A stretch of DNA of 64,000 nt, taken from Reichenbachiella sp. 5M10. Lineage in GTDB: Bacteria > Bacteroidota > Bacteroidia > Cytophagales > Cyclobacteriaceae. The position numbers were made by a program, and so were the translations under genes. Each line of letters starts with the position of its first letter. Position 1 is the first letter of the stretch. The stretch covers positions 3,042,501 through 3,106,500 of the forward strand of contig NZ_MDGR01000007.1 in assembly GCF_002742335.1 (NCBI RefSeq). The letters are read 5' to 3'. A model generated the notes under the pieces. It saw nothing but the letters and a program-made list of their open reading frames with translations. It was not told the DNA's origin and did no database searches. Of this stretch, positions 57,131-64,000 are shown in pieces.

Positions 57131-57515
57131 AATAGGTCGCCTTATCGTTCCGATTGTATCGGAAAGGAAAGTCCGGGCAACATAGAGCATCGTACTTCCT
57201 AACGGGAAGCTTTTGGCGAGAGCCAGGGGAGATAGTGCAACAGAAAGAATACCGCCTATCTATCAAGGCAACTTGACAGATAGGTAAGGGTGAAATGGTG
57301 GAGTAAGAGCCCACCGGTCATGCAGTGATGCAGGACGCATTGTAAACCTTACGAGTTGAAAGATCAAATAGGTCCTGTAGAAGCTGCTCGCTTCGTTCTC
57401 CTCGGAGTAAACAGGATGGGTAGATCGTTAGATTGTGTCAGCAATGGCAGAGCTAGATAAATGATAAGGGTCTCGATTCGTCGAGATACAGAACCCGGCT
57501 TATAGACCTATTTTT
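57131..57515 (+). ncRNA. rnpB: RNase P RNA
   Basis: Bacterial type A RNase P RNA, the catalytic part of the enzyme that matures tRNA 5' ends. The 5' core GGAAAGGAAAGTCCGGGCAA (57161-57180) pairs with the 3' core GATACAGAACCCGGCTTATA (57485-57504). Helix P1 is AATAGGTC (57131-57138) with GACCTATT (57505-57512). The conserved ACAGAAAGA region and the GGTAAGGGTGAAA segment are present in the middle. The 3' end, set by P1, runs into TTTTTATTATA, a weak T run without a separate hairpin. Confidence 0.97.
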
Positions 57516-57529
57516 ATTATACTTACATT

Positions 57530-58693
57530 ATGGCAAAGAGGATTTTGATCATTGACGATGAAAAAAGCATTCGTCACACTCTCAAAGAAATTTTAGAATA
57601 CGAGAACTACGAAGTAGACGAAGCAGAAAACGGACTACAGGCATTGAAGATTCTCACCGAATCAGAATATGACGCGGCACTTTGTGATATCAAAATGCCT
57701 GAAATGGATGGCATAGAACTGCTCGAAAAAGCAAAAGAGCTAGACCATGTGCCTCAGTTTATTATGATCTCTGCTCACGGAACCATAGAAACTGCCGTAG
57801 AAGCGACAAAAAAAGGAGCCTACGACTTCATCCAAAAGCCACCAGATCTCAATAGGCTATTGCTCACGATCAAAAATGCGCTTGACAAATCCAATCTCAT
57901 CCAAGAGACCAAAACCCTGCGTAAAAAAGTATCCGGATCGATGCAAATCGTAGGAGAGTCCCTTGCTCTCAGTGAAATCCGAGAAACCATAGAGAAAGTA
58001 GCACCGACAGAAGCAAGAGTACTCATCACTGGTGCCAACGGAACGGGAAAAGAATTGGTAGCAAATGCCCTTCACAAATACAGTGGCAGGAGCAAAAACC
58101 CACTTATAGAGGTCAACTGTGCCGCTATTCCTTCGGAGCTCATCGAAAGTGAGCTATTTGGACATGAAAAAGGCTCCTTTACATCCGCAGTAAAACAACG
58201 TATAGGGAAATTCGAACAAGCCGACAAAGGGACACTATTCCTTGATGAGATCGGTGACATGTCTCTCTCTGCTCAAGCCAAAGTACTTCGCGCTTTACAA
58301 GAGAACAAAATCACACGAGTGGGAGGAGAAAAAGAGATCAAAGTTAACGTTAGGATACTAGCTGCTACCAACAAAGATCTCAAGAAAGAAATTGCAGAGA
58401 ATAGATTTCGCGAAGATCTCTATCATAGACTCAGTGTAATTGTCATCAAAGTCCCTTCACTCAAAGAGCGGACAGATGACATCCCGTTGCTTGTCGATAA
58501 ATTCTTACAAGACATTGCGGACAATCACGGAACCACTGTCAAGGCAATAGACAGCAAAGCCATTCAATTGCTACAAAAAGGAGAATGGACTGGAAACATA
58601 CGCGAATTGCGTAATGTAGTAGAGCGACTGGTGATCATGAGTGATCAAACCATCACAGAAGAGCATGTAAAAAAATATGCGGATATACAGTAA
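57530..58693 (+). CDS. NtrC-like response regulator without DNA-binding domain
   Basis: 387 residues. Receiver domain about 4-120: acidic pocket DDEKS, phospho-acceptor Asp in YDAALCDIKMPEMDG (near residue 53), Thr/Ser in FIMISAHGT and Lys in YDFIQKPPD. AAA+ domain about 140-375: Walker A is GANGTGKE (usually GESGTGKE), Walker B GTLFLDEIGDM. The sigma-54 loop, normally GAFTGA, reads GSFTSA. The arginine-finger segment ENRFREDLYHRLSVI and WTGNIRELRNVVERLV are present. The protein ends about 15 residues after this, so the Fis-type HTH of NtrC is missing. It starts only 14 bases after rnpB. No kinase partner nearby. Confidence 0.9.
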   Translation: MAKRILIIDDEKSIRHTLKEILEYENYEVDEAENGLQALKILTESEYDAALCDIKMPEMDGIELLEKAKELDHVPQFIMISAHGTIETAVEATKKGAYDFIQKPPDLNRLLLTIKNALDKSNLIQETKTLRKKVSGSMQIVGESLALSEIRETIEKVAPTEARVLITGANGTGKELVANALHKYSGRSKNPLIEVNCAAIPSELIESELFGHEKGSFTSAVKQRIGKFEQADKGTLFLDEIGDMSLSAQAKVLRALQENKITRVGGEKEIKVNVRILAATNKDLKKEIAENRFREDLYHRLSVIVIKVPSLKERTDDIPLLVDKFLQDIADNHGTTVKAIDSKAIQLLQKGEWTGNIRELRNVVERLVIMSDQTITEEHVKKYADIQ

Positions 58694-58730
58694 CTGTACA
58701 TCCGCATCATATCTTCTTTCCCCGAATTGT

Positions 58731-58847
58731 TTATTTTGACAACTCAGATGTTTCTGTATCCACTTTAGCGTACGTAGGACATGTTCTCTGCGTACACGCA
58801 CTCATCGCAAAGATTGCTAAGGCCAGTATTAGTGCTTTGATCTTCAT
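58731..58847 (-). CDS. Small lipoprotein, 38 residues
   Basis: ATG at 58847 to TAA at 58731, 38 codons. MKIKALILALAIFAMSACTQ is a textbook lipoprotein signal with Cys18, leaving a 21-residue mature peptide RTCPTYAKVDTETSELSK preceded by CTQ. Very small lipoproteins with a C-P-[TAS]-Y motif are common in Bacteroidota (from memory). It is easily missed because of its length. It converges with the response-regulator gene 37 bases away and is a single gene with an AT-rich upstream region. Confidence 0.7.
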   Translation of the reverse strand: MKIKALILALAIFAMSACTQRTCPTYAKVDTETSELSK

Positions 58848-58960
58848 ATTTTATTCGTTATCAATTACCTGCTACATTTAAAGCTTAAATATATATAAAA
58901 AATTACATTATCCTCAAAAGGCTGTTTTCAATTCCCTCCATTACTTGGTTATACCAACGC

Positions 58961-59950
58961 CTATTCCACCAACAAATTGCACCCCCTAATGTCCGAGTTG
59001 TCAATTCTACCCAACACTTCGAAACTCCCATCGGCATGGACACGGCCCAAATCTTTGGTCTCTATAAAGGCACACGAATGAATATTCGCCAAATCAATGA
59101 TATTGAGACCTCCCGATCGTTCATTTGACACTTGCGAAAATGGATCATTAATATCTCTTACCAACACTCTCATCGTACGAGGCACTTCAAAACGCTTGTC
59201 TTCCAGCGAGTAAGCCTGTGACAGCAATTCTGTCATACCATACTCCGAATGGATCGATACAGCTCCAAGTCTCTCACGCATCAAACCATAAAACTGATCT
59301 TTGGTCATTTCCTCTCTCCTCCCTTTCATTCCCCCAGTTTCTATTATTGTCAGCCCATTCATTTCTTTTTGAGCACTCTCGCACAAATCAAGCAAAGCAT
59401 AACCAACCCCAAACAAAAACACTTTTTTAGATTGCCCTAGGGCCTCTAGAACATCTTCTACCAACTGATCCATATCATCGAGATAGTATCCCCCTTGCTG
59501 ATTGTTCGATAGATGCATGAAACTATCCACCATGGCGATCAACGAAGAATTACCTTGTTCTTGATACGACGGCAGCAAAGCAAAAAAAACTAGTTCTGTC
59601 ACGTCCCCATAAAAAGACTCAAAAATCCGTCGAGCATTGTCTTCATAAAAAGTCAAATCCTCGACCAAGTGACTACTTCGCGCCATCCCTGTCGTACCGC
59701 TACTTAAAAACTCCTTATCGACAGCCCATTCACCAGACTGCACCAAATGGTGCTTGAAAAATTCGATGGGCATAAATGGCACGTCCTCTATCTTTTGCAC
59801 AGATGTAGCATCCACGCCCAAATGACTCAAATACTGTTGATAACATGGATTGCATGCTGCTTGAAAACGAAACAAATCCATCGCCATTTGATCAAATTGA
59901 TCTGATTTCAGAGAAGTAAGTCTTTGCTTGAAACTATTTATCAGCTTCAT
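58961..59950 (-). CDS. LuxE-family acyl-protein synthetase/acyl-CoA reductase-like protein
   Basis: 329 residues from the ATG at 59950 (MKLINSFKQRLTSLKSD); an upstream in-frame start overlaps the promoter. It belongs to the LuxE/PaaK adenylate-forming branch: VPFMPIEFFKHHLVQSGEW, the phosphate loop FLSSGTTGMARSSHLVED, VFLFGVGYALLDL, IIETGGMKGRREEM and YGMTELLSQAYS. LuxE activates fatty acids as acyl-AMP for the luciferase system, but no luxC or luxD is here. In Bacteroidota such genes are usually housekeeping with unknown substrate. A minus-strand -7 box lies upstream. Confidence 0.85.
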   Translation of the reverse strand: MKLINSFKQRLTSLKSDQFDQMAMDLFRFQAACNPCYQQYLSHLGVDATSVQKIEDVPFMPIEFFKHHLVQSGEWAVDKEFLSSGTTGMARSSHLVEDLTFYEDNARRIFESFYGDVTELVFFALLPSYQEQGNSSLIAMVDSFMHLSNNQQGGYYLDDMDQLVEDVLEALGQSKKVFLFGVGYALLDLCESAQKEMNGLTIIETGGMKGRREEMTKDQFYGLMRERLGAVSIHSEYGMTELLSQAYSLEDKRFEVPRTMRVLVRDINDPFSQVSNERSGGLNIIDLANIHSCAFIETKDLGRVHADGSFEVLGRIDNSDIRGCNLLVE

Positions 59951-60006
59951 AGGTTTAAAAAAATATCGGTATAGACTAAAATGTAAGCACTCGTTACTAA
60001 TTTTAG

Positions 60007-60014
60007 CAAAAGTA
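60007..60014 (-). promoter_or_regulatory. Candidate -7 box for the LuxE-family gene
   Basis: On the minus strand TACTTTTG fits TAnnTTTG, 57-64 bases before the ATG at 59950. No clear -33 element. Confidence 0.35.
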
Positions 60015-60022
60015 AAAGAATA

Positions 60023-60814
60023 ATGATCATAGGGAGTTACAGCGGAAAGATTAAACAAACAGGGTGGCTATGTGTCATCTGTATACTTTCATTGTGCCTT
60101 GACTCCTGTACCGAACCTGACCCCTTCCCTGACACGCCCAATATCTCTTTTGAGGATATCACATACTACGAAACGGACGTAGCGACAGACACCTTGACGC
60201 TATCCTTCAATTTTGAAGATGGGGATGGAGACCTTGGGCTGAGCTCCGAAGAGATCTACTACCCCTACAATGACCTCTTCTACATCGTAGACTCTGCCAT
60301 CATCCAAAACGAGGTAATGCGCGACTTTCGCTTTGTAGAGTACAATGACCCCAATGTCTACCCTCCTTTTTACAAAATTGCATTGACTGAATTTGGGGGC
60401 AGCTACGTCTTTCATTCGGACACAGATGATCGCCCTAGCTTTAGTTGTGAAGACTATGAGATTGATGAGTTGGACACCCTGTACATTGTCAAAAACGACT
60501 TTCGAAACAATATATACGTCAAATTCTTTAGAGACCGTGGCAATGGGTTTGAGGAGTACAACTACAAAGATGCCAATGCCTTCGAGTGTGGGCTTTCGTT
60601 TGATGGGCGATTCCCTATATTAGACAAAGACAATATCGGCACTTCACTCCAAGGCACTATCAAGTACAAAATTCAATCAGCATCGTTTCGTGTTGTTTTC
60701 AGAAACTACCCCATGAAACTTCAATTCTACATCTACGACAGAGCTCTCAATCCTAGCAACATAGCCGAAACGCCCATATTTACACTAGATGAACTTCTCC
60801 AAGGGGGAGATTAA
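60023..60814 (+). CDS. Putative lipoprotein of unknown function
   Basis: 263 residues. A long N-terminal region with a hydrophobic stretch (about 13-28) ends at a likely lipobox LSLCLDSCTE (Cys29). The mature part is rich in Asp, Tyr and aromatic residues: PNISFEDITYYETDVATDTL, FEDGDGDLGLSSEEIYYP (an acidic, EF-like or repeat motif), FRNNIYVKFFRDRGNGFEEY and SASFRVVFRNYPMKLQFYIY. This style is common among Bacteroidota surface lipoproteins. I do not recognise a family. It overlaps the convergent E1 gene by 4 bases. Confidence 0.65.
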   Translation: MIIGSYSGKIKQTGWLCVICILSLCLDSCTEPDPFPDTPNISFEDITYYETDVATDTLTLSFNFEDGDGDLGLSSEEIYYPYNDLFYIVDSAIIQNEVMRDFRFVEYNDPNVYPPFYKIALTEFGGSYVFHSDTDDRPSFSCEDYEIDELDTLYIVKNDFRNNIYVKFFRDRGNGFEEYNYKDANAFECGLSFDGRFPILDKDNIGTSLQGTIKYKIQSASFRVVFRNYPMKLQFYIYDRALNPSNIAETPIFTLDELLQGGD

Positions 60815-63222
60815 TAAATCGCAGGATAATTGACTGGGTCTACCTCGTTCATGATTTCATAAGCCCTATCAAATATTTCCTCCGCATTGGGTTTCGAAAA
60901 ATAATCCCCATCAGACCCGTAGGCTGGTCTATGCTCTTTGGCTGTAATTGTTCCCGGTTGATTGTCGAGGTATTGATATGCTTTTTGCTCTTCCAATACT
61001 TTCTGCAATATATACGCCGAGGCACCACCAGGCACATCTTCATCTGCCACGATCAGGCGGTTGGTCTTCTTGACCGACTCTACGATCATATGATTGACAT
61101 CAAACGGCAACAAAGTCTGTGCATCGATCACTTCGAGTTCTACCCCGTACTCTGCCAGTTGACTGGCAGCCTCTAGCACTATACGGCACATTGACCCATA
61201 GGTCACGACCGTTATATCTCTACCTTCACGCAAGCGTTCGGGTTGACCAATAGCCACACAATATCGGCCAACATTGTCAGGCAGTCTCTCTTTGAGTCGA
61301 TAGCCATTGAGACTCTCGATGATCAACGCAGCATCATCGGAGCGCAACATAGTATTGTACATCCCAGCCGCTTGTGTCATGTTTCGAGGCACCAAGACGT
61401 ACACCCCTCGAATAGCATTGATAATCATCCCCATTGGAGATCCTGAATGCCATATCCCCTCAAGACGATGCCCTCTTGTCCGAATGATCAAAGGTGCCCG
61501 TTGTCCTCCTTTGGTACGGTAACTCAGTGAGGCCAAATCATCGGATAAAGTCTGTATAGTGTACAACAAATAATCCAAATACTGAATCTCGACAATCGGC
61601 CTCAAACCTCTCAGTGCTGCACCGATCCCCTGTCCAATAATAGATGTCTCTCGTATCCCAGTATCTGTGACACGAATCTCTCCATGCTTGTCTTGTAGAC
61701 CTGCAAAACCTTGGTTCACATCACCTATCTTACCAACATCTTCCCCAATAGCAAACACTCTTGGGTCATTGGTGAGCGCTTCGTCAAAACACGCCTGCAT
61801 TACCTCACGACCGTCTACTACTTTGGATTTCTCGCTATACACAGGTGCTATTGGCTCCACCCTTAGCGCCGAATATTTTGTCTCACTGTACAGCTCAGAA
61901 CTGTACTCTTCGTGTCGCTTCTTTTCTATCTCTTTGAGCCAAAAGATCAACATATCTCTACTTTTAGAAGGCTCCTCCCTGACGAGTCGAAGGGCTTTTT
62001 TAGATGATCTAGTGACGTCCAACTTATTGACATTGAGCCCTTCCTTGAGTCCCTTAGCGATAGACAGTAATTTATTCTTGGCTCTGCTACGTTGTGCGAT
62101 CGATTCGATCACACTGACTGCCGTATCAATATCCTTTTGTAGAGACTCTCTGTATTCATTCCAGGCATTGTTTCTTGCATTTTTGGCTATCTCTCGGCAT
62201 TCATCCTCTATGGCATCAAGCTCCTGATCTGTCGCTACATTCTCCGCTAAGATCCACTCTCGCATCTTCTTGTTGCAGTCATAGGCATGCTCCCAATCCA
62301 AACGCTCTTTGGACTTGTATCGCTCATGTGATCCAGAAGTCGAATGCCCCTGTGGCTGAGTAATCTCCACTACATGTACCAAAACAGGTACATGTTCATT
62401 TCGGGCAATTTGCTCAGCCTTCTCAAAAGTCTCTCTCAGAGCCATGTAATCCCAACCGTTGACGGTCATGATTTCAATCCCCTTATCTTTGGCATCCCGT
62501 TGAAAACCAGCCATTGCCTTAGAAATACTGCTTTTCGTGGTTTGGTACTTATTGGGTACAGAGATGCCGTACTCATCGTCCCACACAGCCATTACCAATG
62601 GCACTTGTAGTACTCCTGCACCATTCATGGTTTCGAAAAAGTGTCCCTCGGAAGTCGACGCATTACCAATCGTACCGTATGCCACTTCATTCCCATTGAT
62701 TGAAAATTTCTCACTTTTGTGCAAAGCTGGATTTTCACGATACAATTTAGAAGCATACGCAAAACCCAACAGGCGTGGAACCTGTGCTGCGGTACAAGAC
62801 ACATCCGAACCTGAGTTCTTCATTTTAGTCAAGTCCTTCCATTCGCCATCTGGCAATATCGTCCGCGTACCAAAGTGTCCGTTCATCATACGTCCAGCGG
62901 AAGCGGGCTCGGCATCTACATCCGTATGAGCGTAAAGCTGTGCAAAGAATTGCTGAGAAGTCAACTGACCGATCGCCATCATAAAAGTCTGGTCCCTATA
63001 GTAACCCGAGCGAAAATCACCATCGCGAAACACCTTGGCCATCGCGATCTGTGCCAACTCCTTTCCATCCCCGAAAATACCAAACTTGGCCTTCCCCATG
63101 AACACTTCCTTTCGGCCGATATAACTAATCTCCCGACTCTCTGAAGCCAGTCTATAATCTTCTAAAATCTCCTGTTTGGTAGGAATGAGGCGTGTGGTTT
63201 TTTCAGCTACTTTCACTTTCAA
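60811..63222 (-). CDS. 2-oxoacid dehydrogenase E1, alpha and beta subunits fused
   Basis: 803 residues: an E1 alpha part (about 1-370), a helical linker (about 370-460) and an E1 beta part (about 470-803). The alpha TPP-binding segment is GTIGNASTSEGHFFETMNGA; the canonical GDG...N has GN here, and the later site that is usually Asn is Asp in AVWDDEYGISVPN. The beta part has VFAIGEDVGKIGDVNQGF, IRETSIIGQGIGAALRG, RTRGHRLEGIWHSGSPMG and VSVKKT-like VESVKKTNRLIVADEDVPGG. It decarboxylates a 2-oxoacid, most likely branched-chain, for the E2/E3 complex; E2 and E3 are not in the window. This fused form is a Bacteroidota trait. Confidence 0.88.
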   Translation of the reverse strand: MKVKVAEKTTRLIPTKQEILEDYRLASESREISYIGRKEVFMGKAKFGIFGDGKELAQIAMAKVFRDGDFRSGYYRDQTFMMAIGQLTSQQFFAQLYAHTDVDAEPASAGRMMNGHFGTRTILPDGEWKDLTKMKNSGSDVSCTAAQVPRLLGFAYASKLYRENPALHKSEKFSINGNEVAYGTIGNASTSEGHFFETMNGAGVLQVPLVMAVWDDEYGISVPNKYQTTKSSISKAMAGFQRDAKDKGIEIMTVNGWDYMALRETFEKAEQIARNEHVPVLVHVVEITQPQGHSTSGSHERYKSKERLDWEHAYDCNKKMREWILAENVATDQELDAIEDECREIAKNARNNAWNEYRESLQKDIDTAVSVIESIAQRSRAKNKLLSIAKGLKEGLNVNKLDVTRSSKKALRLVREEPSKSRDMLIFWLKEIEKKRHEEYSSELYSETKYSALRVEPIAPVYSEKSKVVDGREVMQACFDEALTNDPRVFAIGEDVGKIGDVNQGFAGLQDKHGEIRVTDTGIRETSIIGQGIGAALRGLRPIVEIQYLDYLLYTIQTLSDDLASLSYRTKGGQRAPLIIRTRGHRLEGIWHSGSPMGMIINAIRGVYVLVPRNMTQAAGMYNTMLRSDDAALIIESLNGYRLKERLPDNVGRYCVAIGQPERLREGRDITVVTYGSMCRIVLEAASQLAEYGVELEVIDAQTLLPFDVNHMIVESVKKTNRLIVADEDVPGGASAYILQKVLEEQKAYQYLDNQPGTITAKEHRPAYGSDGDYFSKPNAEEIFDRAYEIMNEVDPVNYPAIY

Positions 63223-63358
63223 GGGTTTGATCCAAGTAAACGGTTTTGACTAAGGAATGCAAAATTACAAAATCAAGGTCAGCTTTCAAATTGATTTTAA
63301 TTTGAAACAAAATAATATTATATTTATCAACAACAAAACAAGCAAAACAGAATATAAT

Positions 63359-63388
63359 TTTGCATAATTACCCTATTCATTATTTTTG
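63359..63388 (+). promoter_or_regulatory. Candidate promoter of the alanine dehydrogenase gene
   Basis: TTTG (63359-63362) and TATTTTTG (63381-63388) are 18 bases apart, a full match to the Bacteroidota promoter. It implies a leader of about 120 bases before the ATG at 63515. The 292-base gap is otherwise very AT-rich with nothing else recognised. Confidence 0.45.
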
Positions 63389-63514
63389 ATCAATCACATT
63401 AAAAAATAAAACCTGTAAACGAGACTATTTTTATAAAGGTTGAAATAAAATTCTGAATTACTCAAGCAATAAAAAGACCAAAAATTGTATCATTAGCATT
63501 AAACAATCACGAAA

Positions 63515-64000
63515 ATGATAATCGGGGTACCCAAAGAAATCAAAAACAATGAGAATCGTGTCGCACTTACGCCTTCAGGAGCCAAGGAGCTTCTCAAGCA
63601 TGGACACCAAGTATTCATTCAAGCAACTGCAGGAGACGGCAGTGGTTTTGCAGATGAAGAATACACACAAGTAGGAGCACAAATCCTCCCTACTATCGAA
63701 GCAGTCTACGAAACAGCTGAGATGATCATCAAGGTAAAGGAGCCTATAGAGGCCGAGTACCAATTGATTCGTGAAGATCAACTATTGTTCACATACTTCC
63801 ACTTTGCATCACATGAACCCTTGACCAATGCGATGATCAAAAGCAAATCTATTTGCTTGGCCTATGAGACGGTAGAAAAGAACAGGACCCTTCCTCTACT
63901 CGTACCCATGTCAGAAGTAGCTGGTAGGATGTCTATCCAACAAGGAGCCAAGTTTTTAGAAAAGCCACTCAAAGGCCGAGGCATACTACTAGGAGGAGTA
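63515..64000 (+). CDS. ald: Alanine dehydrogenase, N-terminal part (runs off window)
   Basis: 162 codons from the ATG at 63515 with no stop before the window edge. The N-terminus MIIGVPKEIKNNENRVALTP carries the substrate-binding Arg and the AlaDh/PNT signature. HGHQVFIQATAGDGSGFADE, MIIKVKEPIEAEY (the pyruvate-binding Lys), LFTYFHFASHEPLT with the catalytic His, and PMSEVAGRMSIQQGAKFLEK follow, just as in alanine dehydrogenases. It converts alanine and pyruvate reversibly with NAD. The PNT alpha subunit of transhydrogenase is related but has a different middle; alanine dehydrogenase is preferred. Confidence 0.92.
   Translation, partial: MIIGVPKEIKNNENRVALTPSGAKELLKHGHQVFIQATAGDGSGFADEEYTQVGAQILPTIEAVYETAEMIIKVKEPIEAEYQLIREDQLLFTYFHFASHEPLTNAMIKSKSICLAYETVEKNRTLPLLVPMSEVAGRMSIQQGAKFLEKPLKGRGILLGGV

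Noticed and set aside
57129-57314. A 61-codon minus-strand frame
   Set aside because: It is antisense to the highly conserved 5' half of the RNase P RNA.
1-64000. CRISPR arrays, tRNA genes, transposons, prophage or integrative elements
   Set aside because: I looked for spaced repeats, cloverleaf ends with CCA-like arms, transposase and integrase motifs and found none. A tRNA could still be missed by eye.

Overview
The window is an ordinary-looking chromosomal segment of a Bacteroidota bacterium, most likely a Cytophagales (Reichenbachiella/Fulvivirga-like) marine or environmental species. The evidence is a type IX secretion C-terminal sorting domain, several -7 boxes of the Bacteroidota form TAnnTTTG, few Shine-Dalgarno sites, lipoprotein signals, a YyaL/DUF255 protein, DUF6089 and DUF4159 proteins, and an alpha/beta-fused 2-oxoacid dehydrogenase E1. 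I saw no tRNA, rRNA operon, CRISPR array, insertion sequence, integrase or phage gene. The only RNA gene is rnpB. Taxonomy below phylum is inference.

Layout. 1-4.4 kb: an AsmA/TamB-like envelope protein that runs off the left edge, then a secreted YHYH-domain protein with a type IX sorting tail. 4.6-9 kb: tsaC, pgk, a membrane J-domain protein, two lipoproteins and a cold-shock gene. 9-11.5 kb: a chemoreceptor. 11.6-16.2 kb: a tight five-gene operon, circularly permuted ATP-grasp / alpha-E / transglutaminase / Anbu proteasome-like peptidase / ogt, preceded by a cluster of six ATGAC half-sites. 16.3-30 kb: a CsaA-like protein, tpx, a WG-repeat protein, a methyltransferase, DUF6089 and DUF4159 proteins, aldose epimerase, a TPR protein, tyrS, a DUF255 protein and ferritin. 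30-33.2 kb: a second chemoreceptor with a multi-spanning sensor, then about 730 bases with no convincing gene, then a small hypothetical gene. 33.3-38.8 kb: an MBL-fold hydrolase facing an operon of sixA, an agmatinase-family gene and a secreted WD40-caspase protein.

39-48.4 kb: topA; a Crp/Fnr regulator divergent from a respiratory set (hemJ, SCO, cytochrome c); a Na+/H+ antiporter; glutaminyl cyclase with an SCP2-domain gene; and a TetR regulator with a crotonase-family enzyme. 48.5-56.7 kb: a CAP-domain protein, an HNH endonuclease, an NlpC/P60-like protein that has lost its catalytic residues, smpB and tsaD, with a complete 1534-residue TamB divergent from tsaD. 56.7-64 kb: a small hypothetical gene, rnpB, an NtrC-like regulator without a DNA-binding domain, a 38-residue lipoprotein, a LuxE-family protein, a lipoprotein, the fused E1 and the start of alanine dehydrogenase.

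The most interesting points are the Anbu operon with its ATGAC cluster, the NlpC/P60 pseudoenzyme next to smpB and tsaD, the TetR gene with a PaaR-like operator but no canonical start codon, the NtrC-like protein lacking HTH and a normal GAFTGA loop, and the secreted WD40-caspase. I do not see a clearly new multi-gene system. The Anbu operon is the nearest to one whose biochemistry is still unsettled.
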